A stretch of 25,631 bases of DNA, taken from the NCBI GenBank assembly GCA_035463295.1, contig DATHTK010000066.1, forward strand, positions 1 to 25,631, given 5' to 3'. The notes under the pieces are model-generated. The model had not been told where the DNA came from, searched no databases, and saw only the letters and a program-made list of their open reading frames with translations. Each line of letters starts with the position of its first letter. Positions within the stretch are counted from its first letter, which is position 1. Position numbers and translations under genes: made by a program. Below are positions 15,964 to 22,897 of the stretch, one piece after another. This DNA comes from DATHTK01 sp035463295 (lineage in GTDB: Bacteria; Actinomycetota; Rubrobacteria; Rubrobacterales; Rubrobacteraceae).

Positions 15964-16840
15964 CTTCGCGTTCTTTTTCCGGGAAGCCATCAACAACATC
16001 CGCCGTAACTTCCTTATGGCCATCACCGCTATAACGACGACCTTTATCTGCATCCTGGTGTTCGGGGTCGGGCTGCTGGTCAGCACCCATGTCGAAGGGG
16101 TCGTGGGTTCCGTGCGCGAGGACGTCACGGTCGAGGCCTTTCTACCGCCCGACGCCACAGACGAGAGGATCGATGAGATCCGGGCCTCCATCGAGGGCTA
16201 CCCGGAGGTCGCGAGCGTGACCTACGTCTCGAAGGAGGAGGCGCTCGGCAAGTTCAAGGACACCTTCAAGGACCAGCCGGAGATCTACGAGAACCTCGAC
16301 CCTGGGGTCCTGCCGGCCTCCTTCCAGCTACAGCTCGAGGACCCGGCTCTCGCCGAGCGGGTCGCTGACCGGCTCAAGGACGAGGGTTTCGAAGAGAACA
16401 ACCTCAGCTATCCGCAGCAGACCATCGAGCGCCTCGACGCGGTAACCTCTTACACCATCTGGGGCCTCTACGCGGCAACGATCCTCTTCCTCGTCTCGAG
16501 CGTCCTCCTGATCTCCAACGCGATCCGGCTCTCCATCTTCGCGCGCCGCAGCGAGATCGAGGTGATGAAGCTCGTCGGGGCCTCCGACAGCTTCGTGCGG
16601 GCGCCGTTCGTCGCGGAAGGCATGGTCCAGGGCCTCGTCGGGGCGGGCCTCGCGGCGCTGGTCGTGCTCTGGCTGAACTTCCTCTTCGTGGACTGGGCGC
16701 GCGACGCCCTGCCGTTCGTGCCGATCTCCGGTACCGCTGTGGATACGGTCTTGCTCCTGCTCGTGCTCGTCGGGACCGGCGTCCTGATCGGCGTGATCGG
16801 CAGCTTCCTCTCCGTGAGCCGCTTCTTGAGGAAGGTTTAA
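15953..16840 (+). CDS. ftsX: Cell division protein FtsX
   Basis: Membrane partner of FtsE, 295 residues, with the expected four helices: about 18-42, 166-190, 220-248 and 263-288. Between helix 1 and 2 is the extracytoplasmic domain (VTVEAFLPPDATDERIDEI to about residue 160), which contacts the cell-wall hydrolase or its adaptor. MRLNFAFFFREAINNIRRN is the usual cytoplasmic start. The ATG lies inside the end of ftsE. No NlpC/P60 or M23 hydrolase gene follows, so the enzyme controlled by this pair must be encoded elsewhere. Confidence 0.95.
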   Translation: MRLNFAFFFREAINNIRRNFLMAITAITTTFICILVFGVGLLVSTHVEGVVGSVREDVTVEAFLPPDATDERIDEIRASIEGYPEVASVTYVSKEEALGKFKDTFKDQPEIYENLDPGVLPASFQLQLEDPALAERVADRLKDEGFEENNLSYPQQTIERLDAVTSYTIWGLYAATILFLVSSVLLISNAIRLSIFARRSEIEVMKLVGASDSFVRAPFVAEGMVQGLVGAGLAALVVLWLNFLFVDWARDALPFVPISGTAVDTVLLLLVLVGTGVLIGVIGSFLSVSRFLRKV

Positions 16841-16848
16841 GGAGAAGA

Positions 16849-16913
16849 CTTCAGGTTTCAGGAAGAGGTCCTGCCGGGGAGAAGCGGCCTCTCCCCGAGA
16901 GGTTCACCTGAAG
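16849..16913 (+). ncRNA. Structured element between ftsX and rnr (three-way fold; terminator or cis-regulator)
   Basis: Outer arms CTTCAGGT (16849-16856) and ACCTGAAG (16906-16913) are perfectly complementary over 8 bp. They enclose a 5-bp hairpin CAGGA/TCCTG (16859-16873) and an 8-bp hairpin CGGGGAGA/TCTCCCCG with a 7-base loop (16875-16897). The result is a compact three-way junction starting 9 bases after the ftsX stop and ending 63 bases before the rnr start. TTCAGG is repeated in tandem (16850 and 16857), so CCTGAA has two possible partners. There is no T-run. I do not recognise it as a known riboswitch. Confidence 0.5.
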
Positions 16914-16976
16914 CCTTGTACCCCTCCCATGATAGACTCAATGTGTGTCTCTGAACGCTAGTTTCGAGGATCTCTC

Positions 16977-18590
16977 TTGATCCTGCCGGCCGTTCTGGTT
17001 CGCCGGGGCAAGTACTCGGTGGCCGACCCGCTCTTTGTCGAGGAGCGGCGGCCGGTGCTGGTCGCCCGCAAGCTGCGGCGGGGGGCGGAGGCCGGCGACA
17101 TCGTCCTGGTGAACGCCCGCGAGAGGAACCGCTCGCTGCGCGGCGAGGTGACGCGCGTGATCGGTCCCTCCGACGATCCGCGCAACGTCTACGAGGCGCT
17201 CTTCGCCTCGATCTCGACGGGCAGGCGGTTCCCGCGCAAGGTTGAGGAGGAGGCCGAGGTGGTCGCCGGCAAGGATGCCGGCGAGCGTCGGGACCTGACA
17301 CACCTCCCCACCGTCACCATAGACGGGGCGGACGCCAAGGACTTCGACGACGCGATCACGGTCGAGCGCGCCGGGGACGGCTACAGGGTCTGGGTCCATA
17401 TCGCCGACGTCACCCACTACGTCGAGCCCGGCGGCGCCCTCGACGCCGAGGCCGCCTCGCGGGGCAACTCGGTGTACCTTCCCGGGACGGTCGCGCCGAT
17501 GCTTCCGGCGCGCCTCTCGAACGACGTCTGCTCCCTGAGACCGGACGTCGAGCGGCCCGCCGTGACGGTCGAGATGGAGGTCTCGCGCGACGGCGCGGCG
17601 CGCAGCGCGAGGGCTTTCCGAAGCCGGATCTCGAGCGACGCTCGGCTCACCTACGAGGGCGTGGACGCCTTTCTGCGCGGCGAGGGGACGGTCGAGCAGC
17701 CGAACCTCGTCCGCGCAGCCTACGAGCTCTCGCGCGGCCTCAAGACGCGGGCCGCGCAGCGCGGCAAGCTCGAGCTCGGCGGCAGGGAGCCGGAGTACGA
17801 GATGGACGATGACGGGGTGCCGATGGCCGCGAGGACACGCCGCTCGACGCCCGCCCGGGAGCTCATAGAGGAGCTCATGGTCCTCGCCAACGAGTCGGTC
17901 GCGAGGATGCTGCGGCGCAAGAAAGGTGGCGTCTTCCGGGTGCACGAGAAGCCGGACGAGGAGTCGCTCGAACAGCTTGCCCAGAGGCTCGCCGCCGTTG
18001 GGGTGCACGAGGAGCCCGCACCGGAGAACCTCGGGATGATCGCTCAGAAGGCCAAGTCCGACGCGGTCAACTACCTCATACTGCGTTCCATCCCACGCGC
18101 GCTCTACTCGCCCCACGACTCCGGTCACTACGGGCTCGCGCTCGAGGACTACGCGCACTTCACCTCCCCGATCCGGCGCTACGCCGACGTCCTGGTCCAC
18201 CGCGCTCTGCTCGGGGACGAGCCCCCCGATGACCTCGACGGCGTCGCGGTCCACATCTCCGAGCGGGAGTACCGGTCTATGATCTGCGAGCGCACCGCCG
18301 ACCAGTACACGCTGATGTGGCTAATGCGCGACCGGGTCGGCGACGACCTGGAAGGTACGGTCGTCAGCACGACGGCTTTCGGCCTCTTCGTCGAGCTCGA
18401 GACCGGCGCCACGGGGCTCGTCCACGTCAGCAAGCTCCCCGGCTGGTGGCAGCTCGAGTCGAACGGCGTCGTCCTCTCTAACGACGCCATCGGGGTCTCC
18501 TACAGGGTGGGAGATCGCGTCCTGGTCGAACTGGTCGAAGTGCTCCCGCTCATGCAGCGGGCGGAACTGAGGGTGGTGAAGCGCCTGTGA
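16977..18590 (+). CDS. rnr: RNase R / RNase II family 3'-5' exoribonuclease, short form
   Basis: Predicted product of 537 residues. The metal-binding aspartates D116, D122, D124 and D125 in DGADAKDFDD have exactly the spacing of the catalytic quartet of RNase R, and HFTSPIRRYADVLVHR is the conserved RNB-domain motif. An S1 domain (LEGTVVSTTAFGLFVELE...GLVHVSKL) occupies the last 90 residues. Only about 100 residues precede the catalytic domain, enough for one cold-shock-like domain instead of two plus a helix-turn-helix. The lysine-rich C-terminal tail of E. coli RNase R is absent. The TTG start has GAGGA 6 bases upstream. It overlaps smpB by 4 bases, so it most likely degrades mRNA from stalled ribosomes. 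Confidence 0.92.
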   Translation: MILPAVLVRRGKYSVADPLFVEERRPVLVARKLRRGAEAGDIVLVNARERNRSLRGEVTRVIGPSDDPRNVYEALFASISTGRRFPRKVEEEAEVVAGKDAGERRDLTHLPTVTIDGADAKDFDDAITVERAGDGYRVWVHIADVTHYVEPGGALDAEAASRGNSVYLPGTVAPMLPARLSNDVCSLRPDVERPAVTVEMEVSRDGAARSARAFRSRISSDARLTYEGVDAFLRGEGTVEQPNLVRAAYELSRGLKTRAAQRGKLELGGREPEYEMDDDGVPMAARTRRSTPARELIEELMVLANESVARMLRRKKGGVFRVHEKPDEESLEQLAQRLAAVGVHEEPAPENLGMIAQKAKSDAVNYLILRSIPRALYSPHDSGHYGLALEDYAHFTSPIRRYADVLVHRALLGDEPPDDLDGVAVHISEREYRSMICERTADQYTLMWLMRDRVGDDLEGTVVSTTAFGLFVELETGATGLVHVSKLPGWWQLESNGVVLSNDAIGVSYRVGDRVLVELVEVLPLMQRAELRVVKRL

Positions 18591-19039
18591 GGGACTTCGC
18601 GCGTAACAAGAAAGCGCTCGCCGACTTCGACATAGAGGAGACCTACGAGGCCGGCATCTTGCTTACCGGCCCGGAGGTCAAGTCCGTGCGCGAGGGCCGG
18701 GCCAACCTCAAGGAGAGCTACGCGCGCATCCGCGACGGCGAGGCGTACCTCGTCGGCGCCCACGTCTCCCCGTACGGGAACGCCACCAACATCCCCCAGC
18801 ACCCGACCCGCGACCGCAAGCTGCTCCTTCACCGGGCCGAGATAGCCCGCCTCACCGGCAAGAGCCAGGAGGACGGCAAGACTCTCATCCCCTTGAGGCT
18901 CTATCCCAAGAACGGCAATATAAAGCTCGAGATCGCCGTCGCAAGCCGCAAGAAACAGTACGACAAGCGGCGGGAAATCGCCCGCAAGACCGCCGAGCGC
19001 GAGATGGAGCGCGCCATGAAAGAGCGCCTCCGCCGCTAG
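18587..19039 (+). CDS. smpB: SsrA-binding protein SmpB
   Basis: Predicted product of 150 residues. SmpB binds the tRNA-like end of tmRNA and stands in for the missing anticodon arm in the stalled ribosome. Typical stretches are RNKKALADFDIEETYEAGI, LTGPEVKSVREGRANL, and the basic C-terminal tail that becomes a helix in the mRNA channel (KKQYDKRREIARKTAERE). The GTG start overlaps the rnr stop as GTGA. Its RNA partner ssrA begins 50 bases downstream. Confidence 0.97.
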   Translation: MRDFARNKKALADFDIEETYEAGILLTGPEVKSVREGRANLKESYARIRDGEAYLVGAHVSPYGNATNIPQHPTRDRKLLLHRAEIARLTGKSQEDGKTLIPLRLYPKNGNIKLEIAVASRKKQYDKRREIARKTAEREMERAMKERLRR

Positions 19040-19050
19040 CCGTCTCCCGC

Positions 19051-19077
19051 TTGATATCCCCCTCGAAGTGGTAGAAT
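19051..19077 (+). promoter_or_regulatory. Candidate ssrA promoter
   Basis: TTGATA (19051-19056) and TAGAAT (19072-19077, 5/6 match to TATAAT) precede the tmRNA by 13 bases. The spacer is 15 bases, shorter than ideal. A start near 19084 would give a short 5' extension for RNase P to remove. It would let ssrA be made independently of rnr-smpB. Confidence 0.45.
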
Positions 19078-19089
19078 ATGTCCTGTAAA

Positions 19090-19444
19090 GGGGGCGTTTA
19101 GGCTTCGACGTGAGCGGTTAGCGTCCCGCGAGACGAGCCGAGTTTGCTGGAGACTCGTAAAACGCCGGCGACTAAAGATACACGCCAACGAGAATGATGG
19201 CTTGGCTCTCGCTGCTTAAATAGCGAAGCCCATCGGCCCGGGTGGCCCACGGCCCGGTTCCCGGTGTCATTGAGTGGGCTTACCCTCCGGGTCCTGGCCC
19301 GGGGCGCGGAGGGGACACTCAACGGGCTAGCCCCTCGGCGGCGCCCCGGTCCGTCGAGAGCGGCGAAAAGAAACCGGGAGCTACGCTCGTAGAATCTCGC
19401 GGACAGCGCGCTCGCGGACGCGGGTTCGAGTCCCGCCGCCTCCA
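19090..19444 (+). ncRNA. ssrA: Transfer-messenger RNA (tmRNA)
   Basis: The 5' acceptor strand GGGGGCG (19090-19096) pairs with CGCCTCC (19437-19443), giving a G3-U70 pair, the alanine identity element, and discriminator A 19444. The start TTTAGGCTTCGACG and the T arm GCGGG-TTCGAGT-CCCGC (19420-19436) are characteristic. The tag reading frame begins at GCC 19184 and gives ANENDGLALAA, stop TAA 19217-19219; the LAA end is the usual protease signal. CCA is not encoded (CTA follows), so it must be added. Length is 355 bases, one-piece form, directly after smpB. Confidence 0.97.
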
Positions 19445-19451
19445 CTACTAC

Positions 19452-19487
19452 GCCGTCCGGTGCGCATGGGCCGGACGGCTTTCTTGT
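19452..19487 (+). terminator. Intrinsic terminator of ssrA
   Basis: GCCGTCCGG (19452-19460) and CCGGACGGC (19471-19479) form a perfect 9-bp stem with a 10-base loop, followed at once by TTTCTTGT. It begins 8 bases after the mature 3' end of tmRNA and is the clearest canonical terminator in the window. Confidence 0.88.
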
Positions 19488-19524
19488 GCTCGATCTTGCG
19501 AACGAATCCTCTCATCAAAGGGGA

Positions 19525-19530
19525 TATAAT
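19525..19530 (+). promoter_or_regulatory. -10 box of murI (perfect TATAAT)
   Basis: TATAAT ends 8 bases before the murI GTG, so transcription should begin at or within two bases of the start codon. There is no convincing -35 at the normal distance (TTGCGA at 19496 is 23 bases away). Confidence 0.6.
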
Positions 19531-19538
19531 GGTGCCCC

Positions 19539-20351
19539 GTGAGCGATCCGCGGCCCATAGGGGTATTCGACTCCGGCGTCGGTGGGTTGACGGTGCTGGC
19601 GGAGATTCGGGACCGATTGCCTTTCGAGCACACCGTCTACTTCGGCGACACCGCGAGGGTCCCCTACGGGGTGCGCGATCCGGTCGAGGTCCGAGAGTTC
19701 GCCTTCGAGATCATCCGCTACCTCACGTCGTTGAACGTGAAGCTGGTCGTCGTCGCCTGCAACACGGCGGCCGCGGTCGCCCTGGGGGCGGCGCAGACGG
19801 CCTTCGACGTCCCGATAGTCGGCGTGATACAGCCCGGCGCCCGGGCTGCGGTCGTCGACACCATAGCGCGCCGGGTCGGGGTCCTCGCGACCCAGGTCAC
19901 GGTCGAGAGCGGGGCCTACCGCCGCGCGGTTCACGCCCTGGACGCCGGCGTCGAGGTCCACGAGCAGGCGTGCCCGGAGTTCGTGCCCCTGATCGAAAAG
20001 GGCGTCGTGGAGGGCCCGGAGCTGGAGAGAACCGCCCGCGGCTACCTGGATCCGCTCGTGCAACGGCGGGTGGACGCAGTAATCCTGGGGTGTACGCACT
20101 ACCCCCTGATCAGCGCCCCCATCAACCGCATCCTCGGCCCGGAGGTGCGACTGATCTCCTCCGCCGGCCAGACCGCTCTGGAGGTTGGCCGCGTCCTCTC
20201 CCGCCGAGGCTATCTCCGCCGCCCCCGCAGCGCCGACGACTACGGCCGCGCGACCTACGTTTGCAGCGCCGACCCCCTCGAGTTCGCCGACCTGGGCGGG
20301 CGCTTCCTCGGCGAGGAGATAGAGGCCGTCGCCCCGGCGGCGGTAGCGTAG
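19539..20351 (+). CDS. murI: Glutamate racemase
   Basis: Predicted product of 270 residues. It supplies D-glutamate for peptidoglycan. The two catalytic cysteines are C74 (VVACNTAAA) and C185 (ILGCTHYPL), and the substrate loop FDSGVGGLTVL is at 10-20. The GTG at 19539 gives the expected N-terminus PIGVFDSG. No Shine-Dalgarno fits between the -10 box and the GTG, so the mRNA is probably leaderless. It lies between the ssrA terminator and the tRNA pair and seems to be a single-gene unit. Confidence 0.95.
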   Translation: MSDPRPIGVFDSGVGGLTVLAEIRDRLPFEHTVYFGDTARVPYGVRDPVEVREFAFEIIRYLTSLNVKLVVVACNTAAAVALGAAQTAFDVPIVGVIQPGARAAVVDTIARRVGVLATQVTVESGAYRRAVHALDAGVEVHEQACPEFVPLIEKGVVEGPELERTARGYLDPLVQRRVDAVILGCTHYPLISAPINRILGPEVRLISSAGQTALEVGRVLSRRGYLRRPRSADDYGRATYVCSADPLEFADLGGRFLGEEIEAVAPAAVA

Positions 20352-20379
20352 CTCCTCCAAACCTCCGCTATTACTCTGG

Positions 20380-20385
20380 TATACT
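20380..20385 (+). promoter_or_regulatory. -10 box of the tRNA-Pro/tRNA-Gly unit
   Basis: TATACT (5/6 match to TATAAT) lies 15 bases before tRNA-Pro, so the transcript would start near 20392 with a short leader removed by RNase P. No good -35 is visible. Confidence 0.4.
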
Positions 20386-20400
20386 CACGTGCGGCCTCGG

Positions 20401-20477
<77 letters not shown>

Positions 20478-20506
20478 GATCCAGCCACCGTCTCGCGGAA
20501 GACGCC

Positions 20507-20575
<69 letters not shown>

Positions 20576-20579
<4 letters not shown>

Positions 20580-20599
20580 CTCTCGGGCGCGAGAGAGCG
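20576..20599 (+). terminator. Terminator-like hairpin overlapping the 3' end of tRNA-Gly
   Basis: Bases 20576-20585 (CGCTCTCTCG) pair perfectly with 20590-20599 over 10 bp with the 4-base loop GGCG. The left arm includes the last bases of the tRNA acceptor strand. No T-run follows, so if it stops transcription it does so without a U-tract. Confidence 0.5.
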
Positions 20600-20740
20600 C
20601 GCTGTGAATCCCCCATCGTACGTTTGCGAACGGAATGCGTGGCTGGACCTTCTCCGGCGCGTCTATCCGCTGCGCTCGGGCTCGGCGCGCGGGACCCGGG
20701 AGACCCCGGTCACTAGACAGGGCGGCAGAGACGTTCCTCG

Positions 20741-20971
20741 ATGTCGGGCGATCCTGGGACAAAAGACCTAAATGATGCGTGGCGGATCCGATGCCTCATC
20801 TACGTGGGGCAGGGGGATGTCGACTTCCACGAAGGGGCGCGGCGGGCGGCACATGAGGTCCCGGGAGCGGAGTTCATCTCGCTCGAGGAGGTCGAGAACG
20901 TAGGCGCGCACCTGGCCGAGGTCGATCCGCTGTTTCCCGCCGTTCTTCGCACGCTGCGCGGAGACGGTTGA
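20741..20971 (+). pseudogene. Remnant of an alpha/beta hydrolase (C-terminal piece)
   Basis: A 76-residue frame reads as the last third of an alpha/beta hydrolase: IRCLIYVGQGDVDFHEGARR resembles the strand and acid-residue loop, and the end (LEEVENVGAHLAEVDPLFPAVLRTL) resembles the catalytic-histidine loop. Where such enzymes have D-H-x-G-x-H, this copy has E-N-V-G-A-H, so the usual histidine looks replaced. The nucleophile elbow and the first 180 or so residues are missing, and a stop lies about 27 bases upstream of the ATG. No Shine-Dalgarno is evident. I read it as a decayed gene; a small expressed protein cannot be excluded. Confidence 0.55.
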
Positions 20972-21126
20972 GAGCCCCGCCGCTGCGCAACCCGGCCTCT
21001 GGAGAGAGATAGTTCATTTTGGGGGATGCGCGCTCCCTCGGGCCTGTATAGACTACCCAGGGCTTTGCAGGGGCGCGGAGGTTGCACCATTCCTCCTCCG
21101 AGCCACGACAGAGAAGGGTGATAGCC

Positions 21127-21156
21127 ATGAGAGCAGCAGGTTCGGAGCACCCGTAG
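21127..21156 (+). CDS. Possible nine-codon leader ORF before the metallophosphoesterase
   Basis: ATG at 21127 has an excellent AGAAGGG ribosome site with 8-base spacing and encodes MRAAGSEHP before a TAG. That TAG overlaps the GTG start of the next gene by one base (TAGTG), the arrangement used for translational coupling. It is too short to judge by composition. A frameshift in the real gene start is a less likely explanation. Confidence 0.35.
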   Translation: MRAAGSEHP

Positions 21157-22211
21157 TGCGCGCCCGCACGTCCAGGTATCTGGCGAGCGTCCTGCTCGCA
21201 TGCGTGACGGCGGTGCTCGCGGCAGTGCCGGTCTTCGGGCAAACCGCGACGGTCACCCTGGTTGGTGCCGGGGATGTCGCCTACTGCACCCGCGCAATCG
21301 ACGAGGCCACAGCCCGCTTGCTCGGCAGCACGCTGAGGAACCTCACTTCCGACGGGGAGCTACCACCCCTTCGCCAGGCGCGGGTCATCACCCTGGGTGA
21401 CAACGTCCAGGGTTCGGGACTCCGGCGCGAGTTCGCCAACTGTTACGATAATTATCGGCTCTCCGATGGCAGCACCTACGATCGCTCTCGGCCCGCCTGG
21501 TGGGGGCAGTACAAGAAGCGCACGATGCCCGCGCCGGGCAACCATGAATACTACAACTCCACGGACTCCAGGCTCAGAGCCAAGCCCTACTTCGATTACT
21601 TCAAGGCGAGAAACGGCTTCGAGTTGCCCCGGGCTCCCGTGCCGAACACCAGCACGAACCCCGGGTTGACGCTCGGCAAGGGCTACTACAGCTACGACCT
21701 GGGAAGCTGGCATATCGTGGTTCTCAACAGCAACGACCACTGCGCCTACGTGCGCTGCTCCGGGCAAAGCCCCCAGGCCAGATGGCTGCGCAACGACCTG
21801 GCTGCAAACCCGAGCGCATGCACCCTGGCATATATCCACCATCCTCTCTACGCCACTGGAACCGGCGGCCGCGCGCCAGAGATAAGGCCTCTCTGGCGGA
21901 TCCTCTACCGCCACGGCGCCGAGGTGATACTAAACGGGCACAACCACCGTTACGAGCGCCTCGCGCGGATAGATCCCGACGGCAGGCCGGACCCGGCAAG
22001 AGGCCTACGTTCGATCACCGTCGGTACCGGCGGCGCGCCCGGCGACGGCACTACCGCTACACCGCTTCCTACGAGCCAGGTCAGGATATTCGGCACCTCC
22101 GGTGTCATCAGGATGGCTCTCCGCAGCGGTTCTTACAGCTGGAAGTTTGTCGCAGTAGACGGCACGCGGAACGGGGATGTCAGGGACTCGGGTACCGAGT
22201 CTTGCCACTAG
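21156..22211 (+). CDS. Secreted calcineurin-like metallophosphoesterase
   Basis: Predicted product of 351 residues. An N-terminal signal peptide (MRARTSR, hydrophobic core about 8-24, likely cut after VFG at residue 28) sends it outside. The dimetal phosphoesterase motifs appear in order: GD at 39-40, GDN at 81-83, GNHE at 129-132, HH at 228-229 and GHNHRYER at 261-268, as in purple-acid-phosphatase-like enzymes. The substrate is unknown; a role in getting phosphate from organic phosphates outside the cell is a reasonable guess. GTG at 21156 has GGAG 8 bases upstream. It ends tail-to-tail with the SnoaL-like gene. Confidence 0.85.
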   Translation: MRARTSRYLASVLLACVTAVLAAVPVFGQTATVTLVGAGDVAYCTRAIDEATARLLGSTLRNLTSDGELPPLRQARVITLGDNVQGSGLRREFANCYDNYRLSDGSTYDRSRPAWWGQYKKRTMPAPGNHEYYNSTDSRLRAKPYFDYFKARNGFELPRAPVPNTSTNPGLTLGKGYYSYDLGSWHIVVLNSNDHCAYVRCSGQSPQARWLRNDLAANPSACTLAYIHHPLYATGTGGRAPEIRPLWRILYRHGAEVILNGHNHRYERLARIDPDGRPDPARGLRSITVGTGGAPGDGTTATPLPTSQVRIFGTSGVIRMALRSGSYSWKFVAVDGTRNGDVRDSGTESCH

Positions 22212-22274
22212 TCCGGAGCATCGCACGCGAACTACAGGACTCGCTGGTCGCGCTCTCGGGAGGCTCACGTATCT

Positions 22275-22709
22275 TCAACGTCGCCGTCCTGGCGGCGCAC
22301 CAACACCGAGTTGCTGCATCATGCCCATGTCATCCCTCACTGCCCAGCGCTCGACGATCTTGCCACCGGCGAGTCGGAACCAGTGGATCTGCTGGACGGA
22401 GAAACGCCTGCTCGTAGCGGGGATGCCCACGAACTCCCCCTCGTGGGTTCCACTCATACTCACACGCGCCGCTACCTTGTCCCCGTCGGCGACGATGTCC
22501 TCGATGTCGACGCGGAAGTCCGGGAAAGCTGCGAGCAGCCACTCGAACGTCCTCTTGTATCCATTGACCCCGCGCTGCCAATCGGGTTTATACGCTTCGT
22601 GATTTATGGAGTTCGATGCCACGAGCTCGCCGGTGATGTCTATGTTGCGCTCGTTGAAGGCTTCTTCGATAAACCGGCGGACTACTGCCTTGTTCTTTTC
22701 TGCCGACAT
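22275..22709 (-). CDS. SnoaL-like / ester cyclase family protein
   Basis: Predicted product of 144 residues with the NTF2-like (SnoaL) fold: NKAVVRRFIEEAFNERN, then FEWLLAAFPDFRVDIEDIVA, VAARVSMSGTHEGEFVGIP and FRLAGGKIVERWAVRDD, all characteristic of this family. Members include polyketide cyclases and many uncharacterised proteins, so the reaction cannot be named. The start is set at ATG 22709 because GAAAGGA lies 7 bases before it; the longer frame from 22784 adds 25 atypical residues without a ribosome site. It diverges from the LuxR-type regulator gene, which may control it. Confidence 0.8.
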   Translation of the reverse strand: MSAEKNKAVVRRFIEEAFNERNIDITGELVASNSINHEAYKPDWQRGVNGYKRTFEWLLAAFPDFRVDIEDIVADGDKVAARVSMSGTHEGEFVGIPATSRRFSVQQIHWFRLAGGKIVERWAVRDDMGMMQQLGVGAPPGRRR

Positions 22710-22827
22710 CGACCCGTCCTTTCTCGCATCGTCCGCGTACGCTCGGGGAAACGGCGCTCGATCATCTGTTTCTATCGTCGACATGGAGTGTAGATCCTTT
22801 CTCTCGTCTCCTTGTGCTTTGTCTTGC

Positions 22828-22833
22828 TATACT
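22828..22833 (+). promoter_or_regulatory. Candidate -10 box for the LuxR-type regulator gene
   Basis: TATACT, 5/6 match to TATAAT, in the divergent gap. A transcript starting near 22840 would have a leader of about 58 bases containing the hairpin at 22866-22883. No good -35 is visible, which would fit a promoter needing an activator. Confidence 0.3.
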
Positions 22834-22865
22834 TCTGACTCTAGCTAGCGAAAGGGAAAAGGTCT

Positions 22866-22886
22866 ATCCCACTCAGGTGGGATTTT
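22866..22886 (+). terminator. Terminator-like hairpin in the LuxR gene leader
   Basis: ATCCCAC (22866-22872) and GTGGGAT (22877-22883) form a 7-bp stem with a TCAG tetraloop, followed by TTT and then CCCG. It ends 11 bases before the ATG at 22898. The same repeat could be a DNA operator. Confidence 0.45.
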
Positions 22887-22897
22887 CCCGAAAGGCC

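Noticed and set aside
13813..16191. 792-codon open frame on the minus strand
   Set aside because: It is antisense to prfB, the DUF2993 gene and ftsE, all firmly identified; long antisense frames are expected in high-GC DNA. The product has no recognisable domain.
16941..16961. Six-codon ATG frame before rnr as a leader peptide
   Set aside because: No ribosome site precedes it and such short frames occur by chance.
19242..19529. 95-codon open frame
   Set aside because: It lies over the 3' half of tmRNA and its terminator, so the sequence is constrained as RNA and not as protein.
22709..22784. 25-residue N-terminal extension of the SnoaL-like protein
   Set aside because: The extension is atypical for the family and lacks a ribosome site, while the inner ATG has GAAAGGA at good spacing.
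22814..22897. 28-residue N-terminal extension of the LuxR-type regulator from GTG 22814
   Set aside because: It would place the likely -10 box and the leader hairpin inside the coding region, and the family-like sequence starts only at MATDAASEDR.
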